Positions 10,590 to 21,770 of a DNA stretch of 64,000 bases are shown piece by piece. Origin of the DNA: Asterella californica. Taxonomy: Eukaryota; Streptophyta; Marchantiopsida; Marchantiales; Aytoniaceae. The stretch lies in contig JAYKYS010000007.1 in NCBI GenBank assembly GCA_036924285.1, positions 8,618,001 to 8,682,000 of the forward strand, given 5' to 3'. The notes under the pieces are model-generated. The model did no database searches, was not told where the DNA came from, and saw nothing but the letters and a program-made list of their open reading frames with translations. Each line of letters starts with the position of its first letter. Positions within the stretch are counted from its first letter, which is position 1. Position numbers and translations under genes: made by a program.

Positions 10590-13500
10590 ATGGCAGGTGG
10601 GCGTTTCTGCTGTGCTGGTGGGGCAGCACTGCGATGCCCTATGACAGCAGTCGGACCGGTGGAACAGTTGGGCAGGGCAGGCAGAGATGCAGAATTCAAG
10701 CAGGATAGGACCGTCAAGGTTAGAAACTTGCAAAATCTTTCATCTTTCAGGAATGGGGTTTCGGGTTTCTCACGAGAAAGTTTATCGGCTGAGGAAGGGA
10801 GTGAGAAATGCTGCAGCCATGCTCTGGGACTGGTTCGATACTCCATAGGACAGTCTTCTACTTCTACTTCTGCTGCTGGTGCTAATTTCTCACCAGGCTG
10901 GCTGAAGTTGGGCAGTAGGAGCATTAGAAAGGGAGAGAATATTCATGCCTTCCCTACTGCAGCTGACAGAATGAACCCTCCCGCGAATAACAGTAACAAT
11001 ATCAGCAGAAGCAGCACTGGTGGTTCGCCAGACAGATACAAAAAGTTGGGGGGCAAAGTCAAGCAGGTCCACGTCGTGATGGATGCACCAGAAGTAGAGA
11101 AAGGCAAGTACAGAATGGATGTCGAAAACGCAATCAACAGTCTGAGCTCTCTTCCTCCTCGAGGCAGTATCGCCAGGTGCATGGAGGGGTTCAGAAACAA
11201 AATCTCGATGAACGACTTCAGTCTCATATTCCGAGAATTCGCTCAACGAGGAGACTGGCAGAGAGCTTTGAGGCTTTTCAAGTACATGCAGCGCCAGCAC
11301 TGGTGTAAGCCCAACGAGCATGTGTACACGATAATGATAGGAATTATGGGCCGGGAAGGCATGCTGGATAAAGCTTCGGAGCTTTTTGAGGAGATGCCGA
11401 GCAACGAAGTGGAGTGGAATGTCTACTCGTTTACTGCCTTGATCAATGCTTATGGACGAAACGGGCAGCATGAAGCATCTCTTCATCTGTTGGCTCGCAT
11501 GAAGAGAGAGCGAGTGACTCCCAACCTCATCACCTACAACACGGTGATCAATGCCTGTGCCAAAGGCGGGCTGGAGTGGGAAGGCCTCTTGGGTTTGTTC
11601 GCTCAGATGAGGCACGAAGGTATACAGCCAGACATCATCACTTATAACACGCTTCTCAGTGCATGTAGCAGCAGAGGCCTCGTGGATGAAGCAGGAATGG
11701 TGTTCCGCACTATGAATGAGGCAGGAGTGGTACCTGATCTGGTCACCTACTCCTCGTTGGTAGACACTTACGGTCAAGCAGGGCATTATGAGGGAGCAGC
11801 TGAGCTTCTCAAGGAGATGGAGAGGGCTGGAAACGTTCCAGACGTCGTGGCTTACAACGTTCTCATCGAGGCCTACACCAGAGAAGGCGATGTCCAAAAC
11901 GCGGCCAAAGTGTTTAAGCAGATGCAGCAGGCGGGCTGTGCGCCCAACGTAGGGACTTTCAGCACTCTGCTTGAGGCTTATGGAAAGCATGGCCGCTACG
12001 ACGAGGTCAGATCTTTGTTCATAGATATGAAGGGGAGGGGAACTGAGCCTAACGTAGTGACTTACAACACTTTGATCGACGTGCTGGGTCAAGGTGGCTA
12101 TTGGAAAGAAGCTGTCAGCATTTTCCAGGACATGGTCGAAGCCGGCTGTGCTCCTAATCTGGATACCTACTCAGGTTTGCTTTTCGCCTGTGGCAAGGGG
12201 GGTCTCCACAAGGAAGCAACGAGAATCTACCGCCACATGTGCCAACAGAACATCAATCCTCCCGTCGAGGTGTTTCCCGGGCTCATCAACGCTTACGGGA
12301 AAGCTGCCATGTACCGGGAAGCAACAAGTGCGTTCCAGAGCTTGGATGAGTCTGGTTCTGAGCCAGACCAAGCCACTTACAACGCCCTGATTGAGGCCTA
12401 TTCGTCAGGGGGATTGTTCAAGGAGGCCGGAGCAGCCTTATGGGCGATGCACGAGGCAGGATTTCCTGCCGACGTCTGGACATTCAACTCCCTCATCGAA
12501 GCTTACGGTAAAAATGGGATGTTTGATGATGCAGTAGAAGTGTTTAGGGACATGCAGGAAGCAAAGTGCTCTCCAAATCAACAAACGTACGTTACATTTT
12601 TGAGTGTCTACTGCACCGCCGGCCTTTTTGACGAGGCCAGGGCGCAGTTTCTGGAAATGAAGGAAGGCGGATTAACGCCTGAAGTTACTGCCTACTGCCT
12701 GATGTTATCCATCTGTGCCAGAAGGAACAGGTCATTTTCCAACACCCTGCTTTTTCCAGGAATAAAATGTACATGGTCCTTGGTCAGAAGGTTGAAGCAA
12801 TTCCTTCGAGAAGAATCTGTAGAACCTTCGGACAAGTCATATGATCTTTCTGCCGTGTCATGTGGAGCATTTGTCTTTAGCACTCTCATTGCTGATTCTT
12901 GTGCAGGTGGGAGGATGTGGGCAAAATGTTGGAGGAAATGCAAGGAAACAGTATGCCAACCCTCCACAGTATGGTGGCGGGGTTGATGACAGGGGAGTAC
13001 GATACGGACTCGAATTGGGACTTGGTAGAACATGTGCTGGACAACTTGAAAGTAGAGGGCGTAGGACATAATTTGGAGTTCTACAACGGCCTTCTTGAAG
13101 CTCTCTGGTTCTTTGGGCAAAGGAAGCGTGCCGCACAAGTGCTGCAGGAAGCCAGAAAGAGGGGTGTTTTCGTAGAAGCTTTTCGGAAGACCCGTATGAT
13201 GTGGGCCATAGACGTTCACAGGTAAGTTGATGGAACTTACGTTGGCTGTTTGAGCTCGTAAAGCTGTATGCCCCTCAGAGTGGTTCGACTTTGTAGGCTG
13301 TCTGACACGACTGTCATACTTACAGTTCGGTCATGATTCGCAGAATGTCGACAGGAGCTGCACTGACAACACTTATCATGTGGCTGCTTGACATGCAAGA
13401 GGCGGCCGGCAGCGGAGAAGAACTACCACCCCTTGTTAGTATAGTTACAAAGTGAGTACTTCACCATTCCACCTCCTTTTCTGATTTCGCTGCTTCCCGA

Positions 13501-13921
13501 TTCTTCGTTTCCTCTTCTGTTGGAGTCTGATTATGCGACATTGTCGACAGACCATGTGCATATCTTTGCGCGTTGAGGACCAAACCTTACAGGATGTTTG
13601 GAAGGAGTCCCCTTTCTGAAGAACGATCTCTGACTTCATTTTCGATTGTGCCTTGGAATACACAGGTGGGGTGCCCTAGATGATAACAAGGATTTGAAGG
13701 ATGTGCCGATTTCGAAGGCCGTTTACAGCGTGCTCCAGACGCTGGAAGTTCCGTTCGCTTTTGCTCCGTGGAATCAAGGCCGCATAGTCAGTCGCGGGCA
13801 AACACTTCAACCGTGGCTCTTGAGTTCGTCATTTCCTGATTTTTTGTCACTTGACAATGCCCGACTTCCGATGTTTGTAACCAATTATGCCAAACCGAGT
13901 TTTGGCAGGACAAGGGACTAA
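10590..13921 (+). CDS. PTAC2: PPR-SMR protein of the pTAC2 family (plastid transcriptionally active chromosome protein 2), 4 exons
   Basis: The coding exons are 10590-12730, 12907-13221, 13344-13451 and 13666-13921, all with GT-AG introns, giving 939 residues. Exon 1 carries a plastid-targeting-like N-terminus rich in Ala, Gly, Ser and Arg. The pTAC2 signature LSSLPPRGSIARC and RGDWQRALRLFKYMQRQ follows (from residue ~185), then a long run of 35-residue PPR repeats with VxTYNTLI-type cores to residue ~700. Exons 2-4 give the DSNWDLVEHVLDNL block, an SMR-type segment DVHRMSTGAALTTLIMWL (~816-833) and a WNQGRI motif near residue 890. Arabidopsis pTAC2 is 862 residues and has the same order. In the family, pTAC2 is associated with the plastid-encoded RNA polymerase and is needed for plastid gene expression. 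Intron 1 stays open for 80 codons and could be mistaken for coding sequence. The start is the first in-frame Met of the long frame, and an extra 5' exon is possible. Confidence 0.92.
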
Positions 13922-14495
13922 CGAAATTTATCTCAGCATTCTCAAGCCTCCTCTCTTGTGTCCGTTCTCTTGCCCCAACAATATTGTTGTTCAGCTTTGT
14001 CGTGCTTAAGTCGGAAACACACGACCTAAGCAACCTCGTCTCGTGATGGTTATATATAGCTGGGCCACTACCAGACCTTGAGTTGAAAGATTCTGCTGCC
14101 CATCTTCACGCGGAATCAGGTGCTTATGACCTAGATCGTCACGTGGTTGTGTCAGGGACGGTGGCAGACTACTGTTCAGGAACATTAGTCTGCCACCGTC
14201 CCTGACACAACCACAGCCAGCCGAAGTCTGTTTACTCCGAAACTCAAGCCCCGACAAATGAGAATGGAAAGGGGAAAAGGATATGCACCATCATAGACCC
14301 GCACCAGGTTTAGTCAACACATCGGTATTTGAATTCACGGGGCCGCAAGTGAACATAAGAGAAGAAAAAGAAAGAGCCACGCCGCCCCAACTAAGAAAAG
14401 GGAGGTTACGCCATCCCCACTTGAACTTACAATTTGCGACCAAAGCGAAGCGGGAATGAGTGAACGAGAAATTGTTGGGTGAACATATTCAAGAT
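13922..14495. other. 3' flank of the pTAC2-like gene, with a strong hairpin
   Basis: This intergenic segment runs from the pTAC2 stop codon to the Mutator-like element. It presumably includes the 3' untranslated region. The only structured item is the hairpin at 14143-14214, listed separately. No open frame here resembles a known protein. Confidence 0.5.
14143..14214. repeat. Perfect 29-bp inverted repeat forming a 72-nt hairpin
   Basis: The arms 14143-14171 and 14186-14214 are exact reverse complements over 29 bases. The 14-base loop itself contains TGTTC-AG-GAACA, so the stem could continue almost to the tip with one mismatch. Pairing does not extend outward. The arms include CAGGGACGGTGGCAGAC. 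The structure lies 220 bases past the pTAC2 stop codon and may be transcribed in its 3' untranslated region. It could be a foldback mini-transposon, a small-RNA precursor or an RNA-stability element; the sequence does not decide. Confidence 0.9.
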
Positions 14496-14504
14496 GAGAT
14501 AACA
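14496..14504. repeat. Target-site duplication of the Mutator-like element, left copy
   Basis: The 9 bases gagataaca abut the left terminal inverted repeat. They match tggataaca at 21762-21770 in 7 of 9 positions, the last seven being identical. Nine-base duplications are typical of Mutator-like elements. Confidence 0.65.
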
Positions 14505-14579
14505 GGGATAATTACTTGGTCGGACCCTAGAATTCTCAAACCTACTTGACTAGAATTCTCACACTCTGTGACTTACAAG
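14505..14579 (+). repeat. MULE left terminal inverted repeat
   Basis: This arm matches the right arm at 21697-21761 with three substitutions in the first 43 bases and an internal insertion of about 10 bases near 14549-14567. That insertion looks like a local duplication of the tagaattctca motif already present in the arm. Confidence 0.8.
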
Positions 14580-15780
14580 CAGCACTTGGTCACACCCCAA
14601 CTATCGTCCGGTGATACATCTTACGTGGCAAGATAGTTGGCAACTGAAGGCTTGATGTGGCAAAAAATCTCAAAGCGCGGGAACTGACGAAAAGTGCAGT
14701 GGAGAAGAATGTAGGAACAGTCAGCTCGTGCTAACTATGAGAGTGTCCCGGCTGAATCTATCGTTTCGGGACGTAAGAAAAAACGTTCACGAGATGTCAA
14801 AAAGTCGCACATCGAACGAGATCAGACTTGCAGCGACGAAGAAGATAGAGGTGAACATCGATGCGTTATTGAAAGTGCTTGGTGAATGTACTGAAATGTT
14901 ATTGAAAGTGCTTGAATTCTGCGGTTATCGAGCTTCTAGTGCACTTTCAGAATGTACAGTTCAAACTTGAATCTGCGATGGACAAGACATTTGAGCTTAA
15001 TCCACAGCTGATTGAAGCAGATGTGATCCTATTCAAAGAACCGGCTATGTTCGAGTCGAAATCTTCGTGCTACCCAGACTGGGCAACACACAATGGAGGA
15101 GAAAGCGACATTGACTCTGACTGTAGATGTGCAAACATGTCTCTCAACATAGTGAGAGGTAAGAGTGTACATGAGAGGTAGGAAAGACACATAAGGTGAA
15201 TGTACGAGTTTAGAGCAAATAGAAAGTTCCAACAAAAAATTTAGCACATCCGACTGCAAAAAATGCATACTCTTCTACTCATTCTACTCATTCTACTTAC
15301 GTCTAGCACAGTTTATTGGTTATCATCTTTGTTCTCCCCTCTGGCTTGGCTTTTGGTCACAATGTGCGTCCGTCTGAGATTTTCTGATGACGAACTGTAA
15401 CTCTCCATCGAGATAGTGTCAAGTCCTGAACTACTCGTGTCGCTGGAGTGAGACCTGTTGCTCTCCCGCGTCCTCTTCCTCAGACATGGAGCTTGCGACG
15501 ACCTAGAGGGACTATCGAGGTTTTGTCCAGTGCAGGGGCCCTCAGTGCAAAGATGTCCATCAGATCCTCCTCTGCATTCTCCATTGCCGTATTTTCCTCG
15601 CCCTGGACTGCGGTTTCTTCGTTATCTTCGGCTTCAGTTATCGAGGATGAGTATTGAAGAATCATCTTCCTTGCAACGTGTATATCCTCGTTGTTAATGT
15701 CACGAGAATGTGTCTCTACACTCTATTCCTCCTCGTCCGATGCATTCTCATCCTTATCTTCTTCTTGATCGGGTTCCTCT

Positions 15781-16092
15781 TCTTAGGACTCCAAATGCTC
15801 ATCCGAGTCCACTGCAATGTCACTGCCCTCTATAGGCGCATTTTCGGATTCAACCTTGTCTTCGGATTCCAAATGCTCATCCGAGTCCAATGCAATGTCA
15901 TTGTCTTGTGCAGGCGCAATTTTTTTGTGAACCTCGTCTTCAGATTCCACATGCTAATCCGAGTCCTCAGCAATGTCAATGCCCTCTGCATGCGCATTTT
16001 CTTCGTGAAGATCATCTTCACATACCAAATGTTCATCTGAGTCATCAGCAATATCACTGTCTGGAACTTCGTCTTCGGATTATGAATCCGAA
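15781..16092 (-). repeat. Four 78-bp tandem repeats encoding a 26-residue acidic unit
   Basis: Four copies of a 78-bp unit begin near 15795, 15873, 15951 and 16029, an exact period. Read on the minus strand they encode units such as DSDEHLESED followed by (V/E)x(K/S)xxAPxxxxDIAxD, rich in Asp and Glu. Since 78 is divisible by three, copy-number change keeps the frame. The acidic region lies at the C-terminal side of the MULE transposase and may be its tail or a captured segment. At least one unit carries a stop, and downstream acidic sequence continues to about 15430. Confidence 0.8.
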
Positions 16093-16529
16093 TCATTGTC
16101 TGCCTCCTGGATGTCATATCGAGCCCCATATCTCTTACTAAAGGATTTCTGATCCACCTTAAATCCTTGCTTCTCGTCAGGTTTGACAACGGGATCATCA
16201 ATATCGGAGAGGTCCTTGCCCAAATCTTCTGGTTTTTCAGCTCGCACCCACTAGACTCAACCTTGTATCCATGCAATACTGCATAGCTCTGTCAGCAAGT
16301 TCGCGTCGAGTCTTCTTTGCTGCCATGCTCAACTTCCATTCTTCATAGTATTGAGTTGCAAGACCAGCAATGGATCGGAAGTCGCTTAGACCATCATGAT
16401 ATAGCCTGTGAAATAATAGCCGTATAACCTCAGCGGATACATGTCATTCTGTACATTCTGTATTGAAACTGTGTGCAGCAAAGCACACTAGAGAATTGTA
16501 GACAGAATCGTTGTAAACCCGAATATATA

Positions 16530-16800
16530 TGAATGATGCTTTTGCACCATTCTAATGTAACCTCCTGCTGTATTCGAGGGGCATATAATCAGAGAGTAAA
16601 AAACAGTGACAGTTATATAAGGTCCTGTGTAATAAAGAACTGTCAGAGGATACTGTAGACAAAATCACTATACATACAAATATGGAGATGAAGACACTTT
16701 TGCACCATTCTAACGTACCCTACTGTATTCGAGGGGCATATAATCAAAGACTGAAAAAATGGTGATAGTTATATAAGGTCCAGAATAGTAAAGAGTTGCC
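16530..16800. repeat. Two-copy tandem repeat, period 158 bp, inside the MULE
   Basis: Two units share cttttgcaccattctaa (at 16539 and 16697), tgtattcgaggggcatataa and agttatataaggtcc in the same order. They differ by scattered substitutions and small indels. No coding role is apparent; the array sits between the transposase core and its acidic tail region. Confidence 0.75.
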
Positions 16801-18989
16801 CAAGAATTGTGCGGTTGATTCGAACAAGCATAGGTAGATTAGAACTGGAAACAGAATGACAGATTGGCACCATTCCATATGTGTTTCGGCATAGGAACAA
16901 CCGAGATAACAGAGGTGCATTCCATCAAGCAACATGGAGAAGGTAAAGATCCAAACAAGCAAACAGGATGAGCCTAACAACAGTTTACTACACATGGAAG
17001 GGATGCGAAGCTTGTAAATTCTCACCCGAGTCAGAAATCGTTCAATGTGATATTTTTGAGCTCTCTGTCATTTCGTTGAAAAATGATCGGCACTCCTATC
17101 GATAGTAGTCGTGTCTTTCATCGGCACTGTCTTCTTCTCCTCTAGGCCTCGTCTATCGCATCGACATGCTTATGGGATCATGCCATGGACTTTCTCCAAA
17201 TGCATAGTGAAAGGTTTCACTTTTTGCTATGTCAGACATGTGTGTGATGTTCCAGCAAACATGGGAATTGCAGTCGTCGTAACTTGCGCTCCATTGGGAC
17301 CGTGTCCCAATGGACATCCTGCTTTGCGATTCATGGATTGGACATGCTGAATGTCAATCTGCAAGTAGCAAATATAACTACGGATGTAAGACGGAGACGA
17401 ACTGAAGAAACACAGACTTTAACTTTGATATTGTAAACACAAACAAGGGAAGGGAACGATACACATACCTGGATTGTTGGAATAAGTGAACGCCTTCTCG
17501 AAGAAATCTGCAGTTCTAATCCAAACTGACAGCCCTGTATCCGCAGTTCTCATTTAATCTCACACTGACAGCCTCGTACATCGAGTGGTTCCTGCTTGGG
17601 CATTCTATGAACGTTTGGTTTAGGTCTGCAAGATAGGCAAGGACCTCATATCTGAAAACTCTCGAGAATCCTACACAAAACCTTGTTGTCGACCCCTCAA
17701 ATCTACTCGCTCCATCCGAATTCTGCATGGAGTTGCAAGAAATGAGCTTTAAAAACAAAAACAAAAAAGATCACATGACACCTTAAACTTCTACGACTGC
17801 GAGAGAATGAGCTGCAAACACAAATCAACTTGTGTCAGCCTTTGCCACCCCATTCATAGCCCATAAATCTAACTTGATCTCATTGAAGTCTAATTCAGGA
17901 GATTTAAGGTTAGTCATCGTTGAAATCTAGTTGTGCACCAACGGTGATCTTGAACTAACCTTAAGGTTGATGTAACCTTAAGCTTATCACTAATTCTGGA
18001 GCCTCTGACGAGCTGCAATGCTGCTGAATCTTTTCGGAAATCGAAATTTGGAAAATGCGGTTTCTCTAGAGGGATTGTGACTGAATTGTTGCACCCCGAA
18101 TCGAGAATGGCAAAGTAGGACTTTGCCTTGTGCGAATTCGAATGCGAATTCGAATGTGACCCGTACTGTAACTATATTTTTTTCTCTTTTTTATAGGATT
18201 TAAAGTTTTAAAATTAAATCAAAATTTAAAAAGAATATTTAAAATAGCTTTGGGATGAATTATTATGTCGAGGTGAAATTAGCTCAGGTTCCTCATAACC
18301 TTAACCAACATAAAACAGTCTCAAGCCATAGATACTTCCGGAATATGAAAACAATGGCACTATAATCCCATTAAATCCAACACTGACAAGTTCAAACATC
18401 GTTAACATAGAATATAGAAAAAATAACATTGTTACTGGTTATCAAAGCTCACAATTACATAACAGTATCAAGAAGTATCTATTCGCGAATATCTATGTTC
18501 GAGTCCAACTCATCATCAGAGTACTCTAAGTCCACTGAGAAGTAGAACCGGTCCTCTTCATTTAAACTAGATGCACCTTCTGCATATATAGGCATATTAG
18601 AGTCTTTTGTATTATCCACTGTATCATCTCGATCTCTCCTTCCGCAGGTCCTTATATTATATCATGTGCCTCTACATAAACTACATAGCTGATTAGACCT
18701 ACTAGCAGCTACTCTTAGTCTTTGCCGATTTATAGTACCTTCTTGCAGTTATCCTTGACTAGGTACTCTAGCAAATCATCATCCATGGGAGCTTGCAGAG
18801 CCCCCGTTGGCAATGCAGACCATCCTATGGCAGTCTTTAGTAACTACAACGGGCAGAGGTCCACATCCCATGACCGGTTCAAGATCTTGTAAAAGTAAGG
18901 CAGGTAAAGAGTTCAAATATATTGCTCTAAGACTAGACGAATACCAAATACATCAAACCAATTTGTCAGACTTTCACCAAGCTCCATAT

Positions 18990-21331
18990 CTCAACTAATG
19001 ATATGCAAACACAGCCATCGCATCTCCTAGAACTCCAAATTACTGCACTCAGACTTCCCACCATCCTCCACAGCACGAACAATAAAGTTTTCTCTACCAT
19101 TCTGGCTCTGTATGGAAGCTTTTGTCGCACTTGACACAATACAGTGCAAGGTCTCTACATTCCTCTCGTTCTCAACCAATCGTTTCTGAGCAAACTCCGA
19201 GAACAATCCAGTATGACCTTCATTTTGCCTCCGTCATTGGGAAAACTTGTGCATTGGATAGAACTATATCTCTACTAATATCTTGAAGAGAGATGCCAGT
19301 GGAATATGCTTCAAGCTTGCAATCATATATTCTGCCAAGTTTGATGTACCAAGGATGCGAGAATGCACATCTGACGTACCTATCGGATGAAATAGTTTGG
19401 ATGTATTCTGCCAATGCCTTCCACTGCTGCTCATCTGTTCTGTCTAGCCTCTCCAACAAACCGTTATATCTGCAAGAGTACGTATAGAAGCTTAGGTGGC
19501 TCCACTACTTTCCACTGCTTTTCATTCGAATACAAACACCTCTTTATGAAATCTTATCAACAACATACAAAACTGATTGACAACACGGTCCCATTTAGTG
19601 TAATGACAACCTAGCAGTATTCTATGCTCGTGGTGTAAATCCAAACAAAGTATGATTCACACACACATTTATGATAAATAGTGGTACTAATAAACGTCTC
19701 TGGCACTAATCTAGATAATACGTCGACCTAACGAAGCTTTTTCATTCATCACGAATGACATCTAAGCGTCATTCTAGAGCACGGAATGACAACTAAGCAT
19801 CATTCAACTTTAACAAACATTCGTCTAATCTTCTGCAACATTTTTTGTTGACTGCATTCAAAATAGCAACACGGAGCTTACATTTGTAAGAATTGATTAA
19901 GCATCATTCTCGAACAAACATTAAAGGAACATAAACATCCTTAGCTCACTTCTTCCCAGATCCACTCGGTTGGAAAACTCAACTGTGATAAATTGTTTAC
20001 ATAAATGAACTCCTTAAACAATGAGTCAGCGCGTTTGCCAAATTGTGTTCGAACATTCATGCGAAGGTGATAGGTGCAGTGCCCATGGACTGTCTCTGGG
20101 AAGACCTCAGCAACAGCAGCTTCAAGGCCCTTCTATCTATCTGAAATAATCACCGTATCTTCATCCATTGCTCGTCTCACGACATCCCTTAATAATCGAC
20201 AAAACCCATACCACGTTTCAGAGTTCTCTACTGGAACCACCGCATAAGCTAGTATGATTGATTTGTTTCCTCCATCCAATATTGAAGCCATCAGGATCTG
20301 AGTACTTCAATTTTTACTGTGAGAAGCGTCTATGGCAATAGTCTTCTTGTAGAGAGGGAGGACATGCTTGCAAGCTTCAGGTGATATGAAAGCTCTACAT
20401 AACATGTTTTCACTGTCGTCCCTAGTGTCCCATTGTACTGTAGCCATGAGATCGATGTTTGAAATATGAGAGCACAATGTCGATATGTAGTAAAAAGAAG
20501 TACATTCCGCCCTCATGCTCTCATCCGCACCAGACCAGCTGTACTCTGTACGTCTTTTATAAGTGATCCTAATTTTCTCTTGGAGATTTCACACTAGAAT
20601 CATGGGGTCTACCACCCATCGCTGAATAATGTACCCAAAAATCTAGAGTTTGAAGACGTTCTACGTCAAACGGTAAGGTGACTCGGACAAGTGTGCAACA
20701 AGTCGCAGATAGTGACTCGTATACTACCACAGTGCTTGCTCTGTTGGGCCCTTATCCTCCAAGGACCTCCGTTTGTCACCATACCAAGAATGGGAGGTGC
20801 ACCGTCATTGTCGATATACTATTTGGCTTGCAGTCATGTATCACATTCTCTCACCAGTCCTGCCGTTACATCGGCTAGGAGTTGACTCAATCTCTCCAAT
20901 CTGCTTCCAAGGTGTGAAGATTACCTGAAACAGTAGGTGTACGTCTAGCATTACGTCTCAATGTGAAGTCTGTGAAAGACCTCCATTCGAATGGTGTATG
21001 CAATGAAGGTAGTTCAAACACAACTGCACTTGAATGCATATCAGAAAGCCTCCTCCGTGCTTTTAATCTAGATCCATACCTACAAATGTGCACTATACAA
21101 TTCACAACGGACTTCGTTCTTTGGAACGCGCGGCTATGAAGGAGTGATCAAACATTCCACAGACCAATCAAACTCTGTGAAATTTTCAAATTCTTTGCCT
21201 AGCTTCAGCCTACTCGCTGCTTCTCTGACCTGCTCTAGAGTTCGACCTTGGAGATCTTGAGTTTTTCTGTTATTCTCTTGCAACTTCAAATGCAGTCTGC
21301 ATCTCGTCTCGATCCAGATCCTGCTGCACAA
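18990..21331 (-). pseudogene. MULE transposase pseudogene
   Basis: Reading the minus strand from 21331, the N-terminal MuDR-like region contains LKLGKEFENFTEF and, after a frameshift, VVNCIVHICRYGSRLKARRR. The catalytic core follows at 20516-19950: KKTIAIDASHSKN, then SILDGGNKSIILAYAVVPVE, NSETWYGFCRLLRDV, VIISDR, VHGHCTYHLRMNV, which is the usual order of the MULE transposase domain. In-frame stops follow HSKN and SDR. An exon-like segment at 19459-19220 (LLERLDRTDEQQWKALAEYI) matches the region after the core. A degraded SWIM zinc finger (C-S-N, EMRW, C-L-H) lies near 19018-19060 and also holds a stop. The gene cannot make a complete transposase. Confidence 0.8.
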
Positions 21332-21696
21332 GAAATGTCAACCCCACCTGATTGTTGGGAAAATACAACTGATCAGAGAACTATCACTACCGTTGTCATT
21401 TATCTCTGCTTCAGTGAAATCCATGACTAAGAAAAAGAAGTACAATCCTCGATCAAAATCCGAGACTCATCGACTGAAAACCAACACTCTCGATCGACGC
21501 GATCAACGTCCAATCTTCACGCTTTGTCACCTTGTCCTCTTGTCCTCCATTTGTGCGTACTTACCGTCTCTGTGTCGTACTAATGCCACATAGACCAATG
21601 ATTTCACTTGCTACCAGCAGGGACACAACAGGCGTAGTCGGATGACACGATGGCATTGCGACCGGTAAACTACCATGGGGAGTAACCAAGATATAA

Positions 21697-21761
21697 CTTG
21701 TAAGTCACGGATGTGACCAAGTAGGTTTGAGAATTCTAAGGTCCAACCAAGTAATTATCTC
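21697..21761 (-). repeat. MULE right terminal inverted repeat
   Basis: This is the inverted partner of 14505-14579. It ends outward in ccaagtaattatctc and is followed at once by the 9-bp duplication tggataaca. Confidence 0.8.
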
Positions 21762-21770
21762 TGGATAACA
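21762..21770. repeat. Target-site duplication of the Mutator-like element, right copy
   Basis: The bases tggataaca directly follow the right terminal inverted repeat. They pair with gagataaca at 14496-14504, differing only in the first two positions. Confidence 0.65.

Larger units (their letters stand above)
14505..21761 (-). mobile_element. Mutator-like DNA transposon (MULE), decayed
   Basis: The element is bounded by inverted repeats. The left end reads GGGATAATTACTTGGTCGG (14505 on). The right end, reverse-complemented from 21761, reads GAGATAATTACTTGGTTGG. Both continue through TAGAATTCTCAAACCTACTTG-like sequence and, after an indel, GTGACTTACAAG (left to 14579, right from 21697). Flanking 9-bp duplications fit a Mutator-type insertion. 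Inside, on the minus strand, lies a transposase broken by stops and frameshifts, with an acidic C-terminal repeat region. At 7257 bp it has the size of an autonomous MULE but now looks inactive. Confidence 0.85.

Noticed and set aside
10890..12092. 400-codon open frame on the minus strand
   Set aside because: It lies wholly antisense to the PPR repeats of the pTAC2-like gene and has no domain of its own; the repeating codon pattern of PPR motifs keeps the opposite strand open.
15830..16276. 148-codon minus-strand Met/Arg/Thr-rich frame
   Set aside because: It reads the 78-bp acidic repeat in the wrong frame; the Asp/Glu-rich frame is the one consistent with a transposase tail.
17111..17350. 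Cysteine-containing plus-strand frame that might be a zinc-binding protein
   Set aside because: The spacing of Cys and His fits no known motif, and the frame lies inside the decayed MULE on the strand opposite to its transposase.
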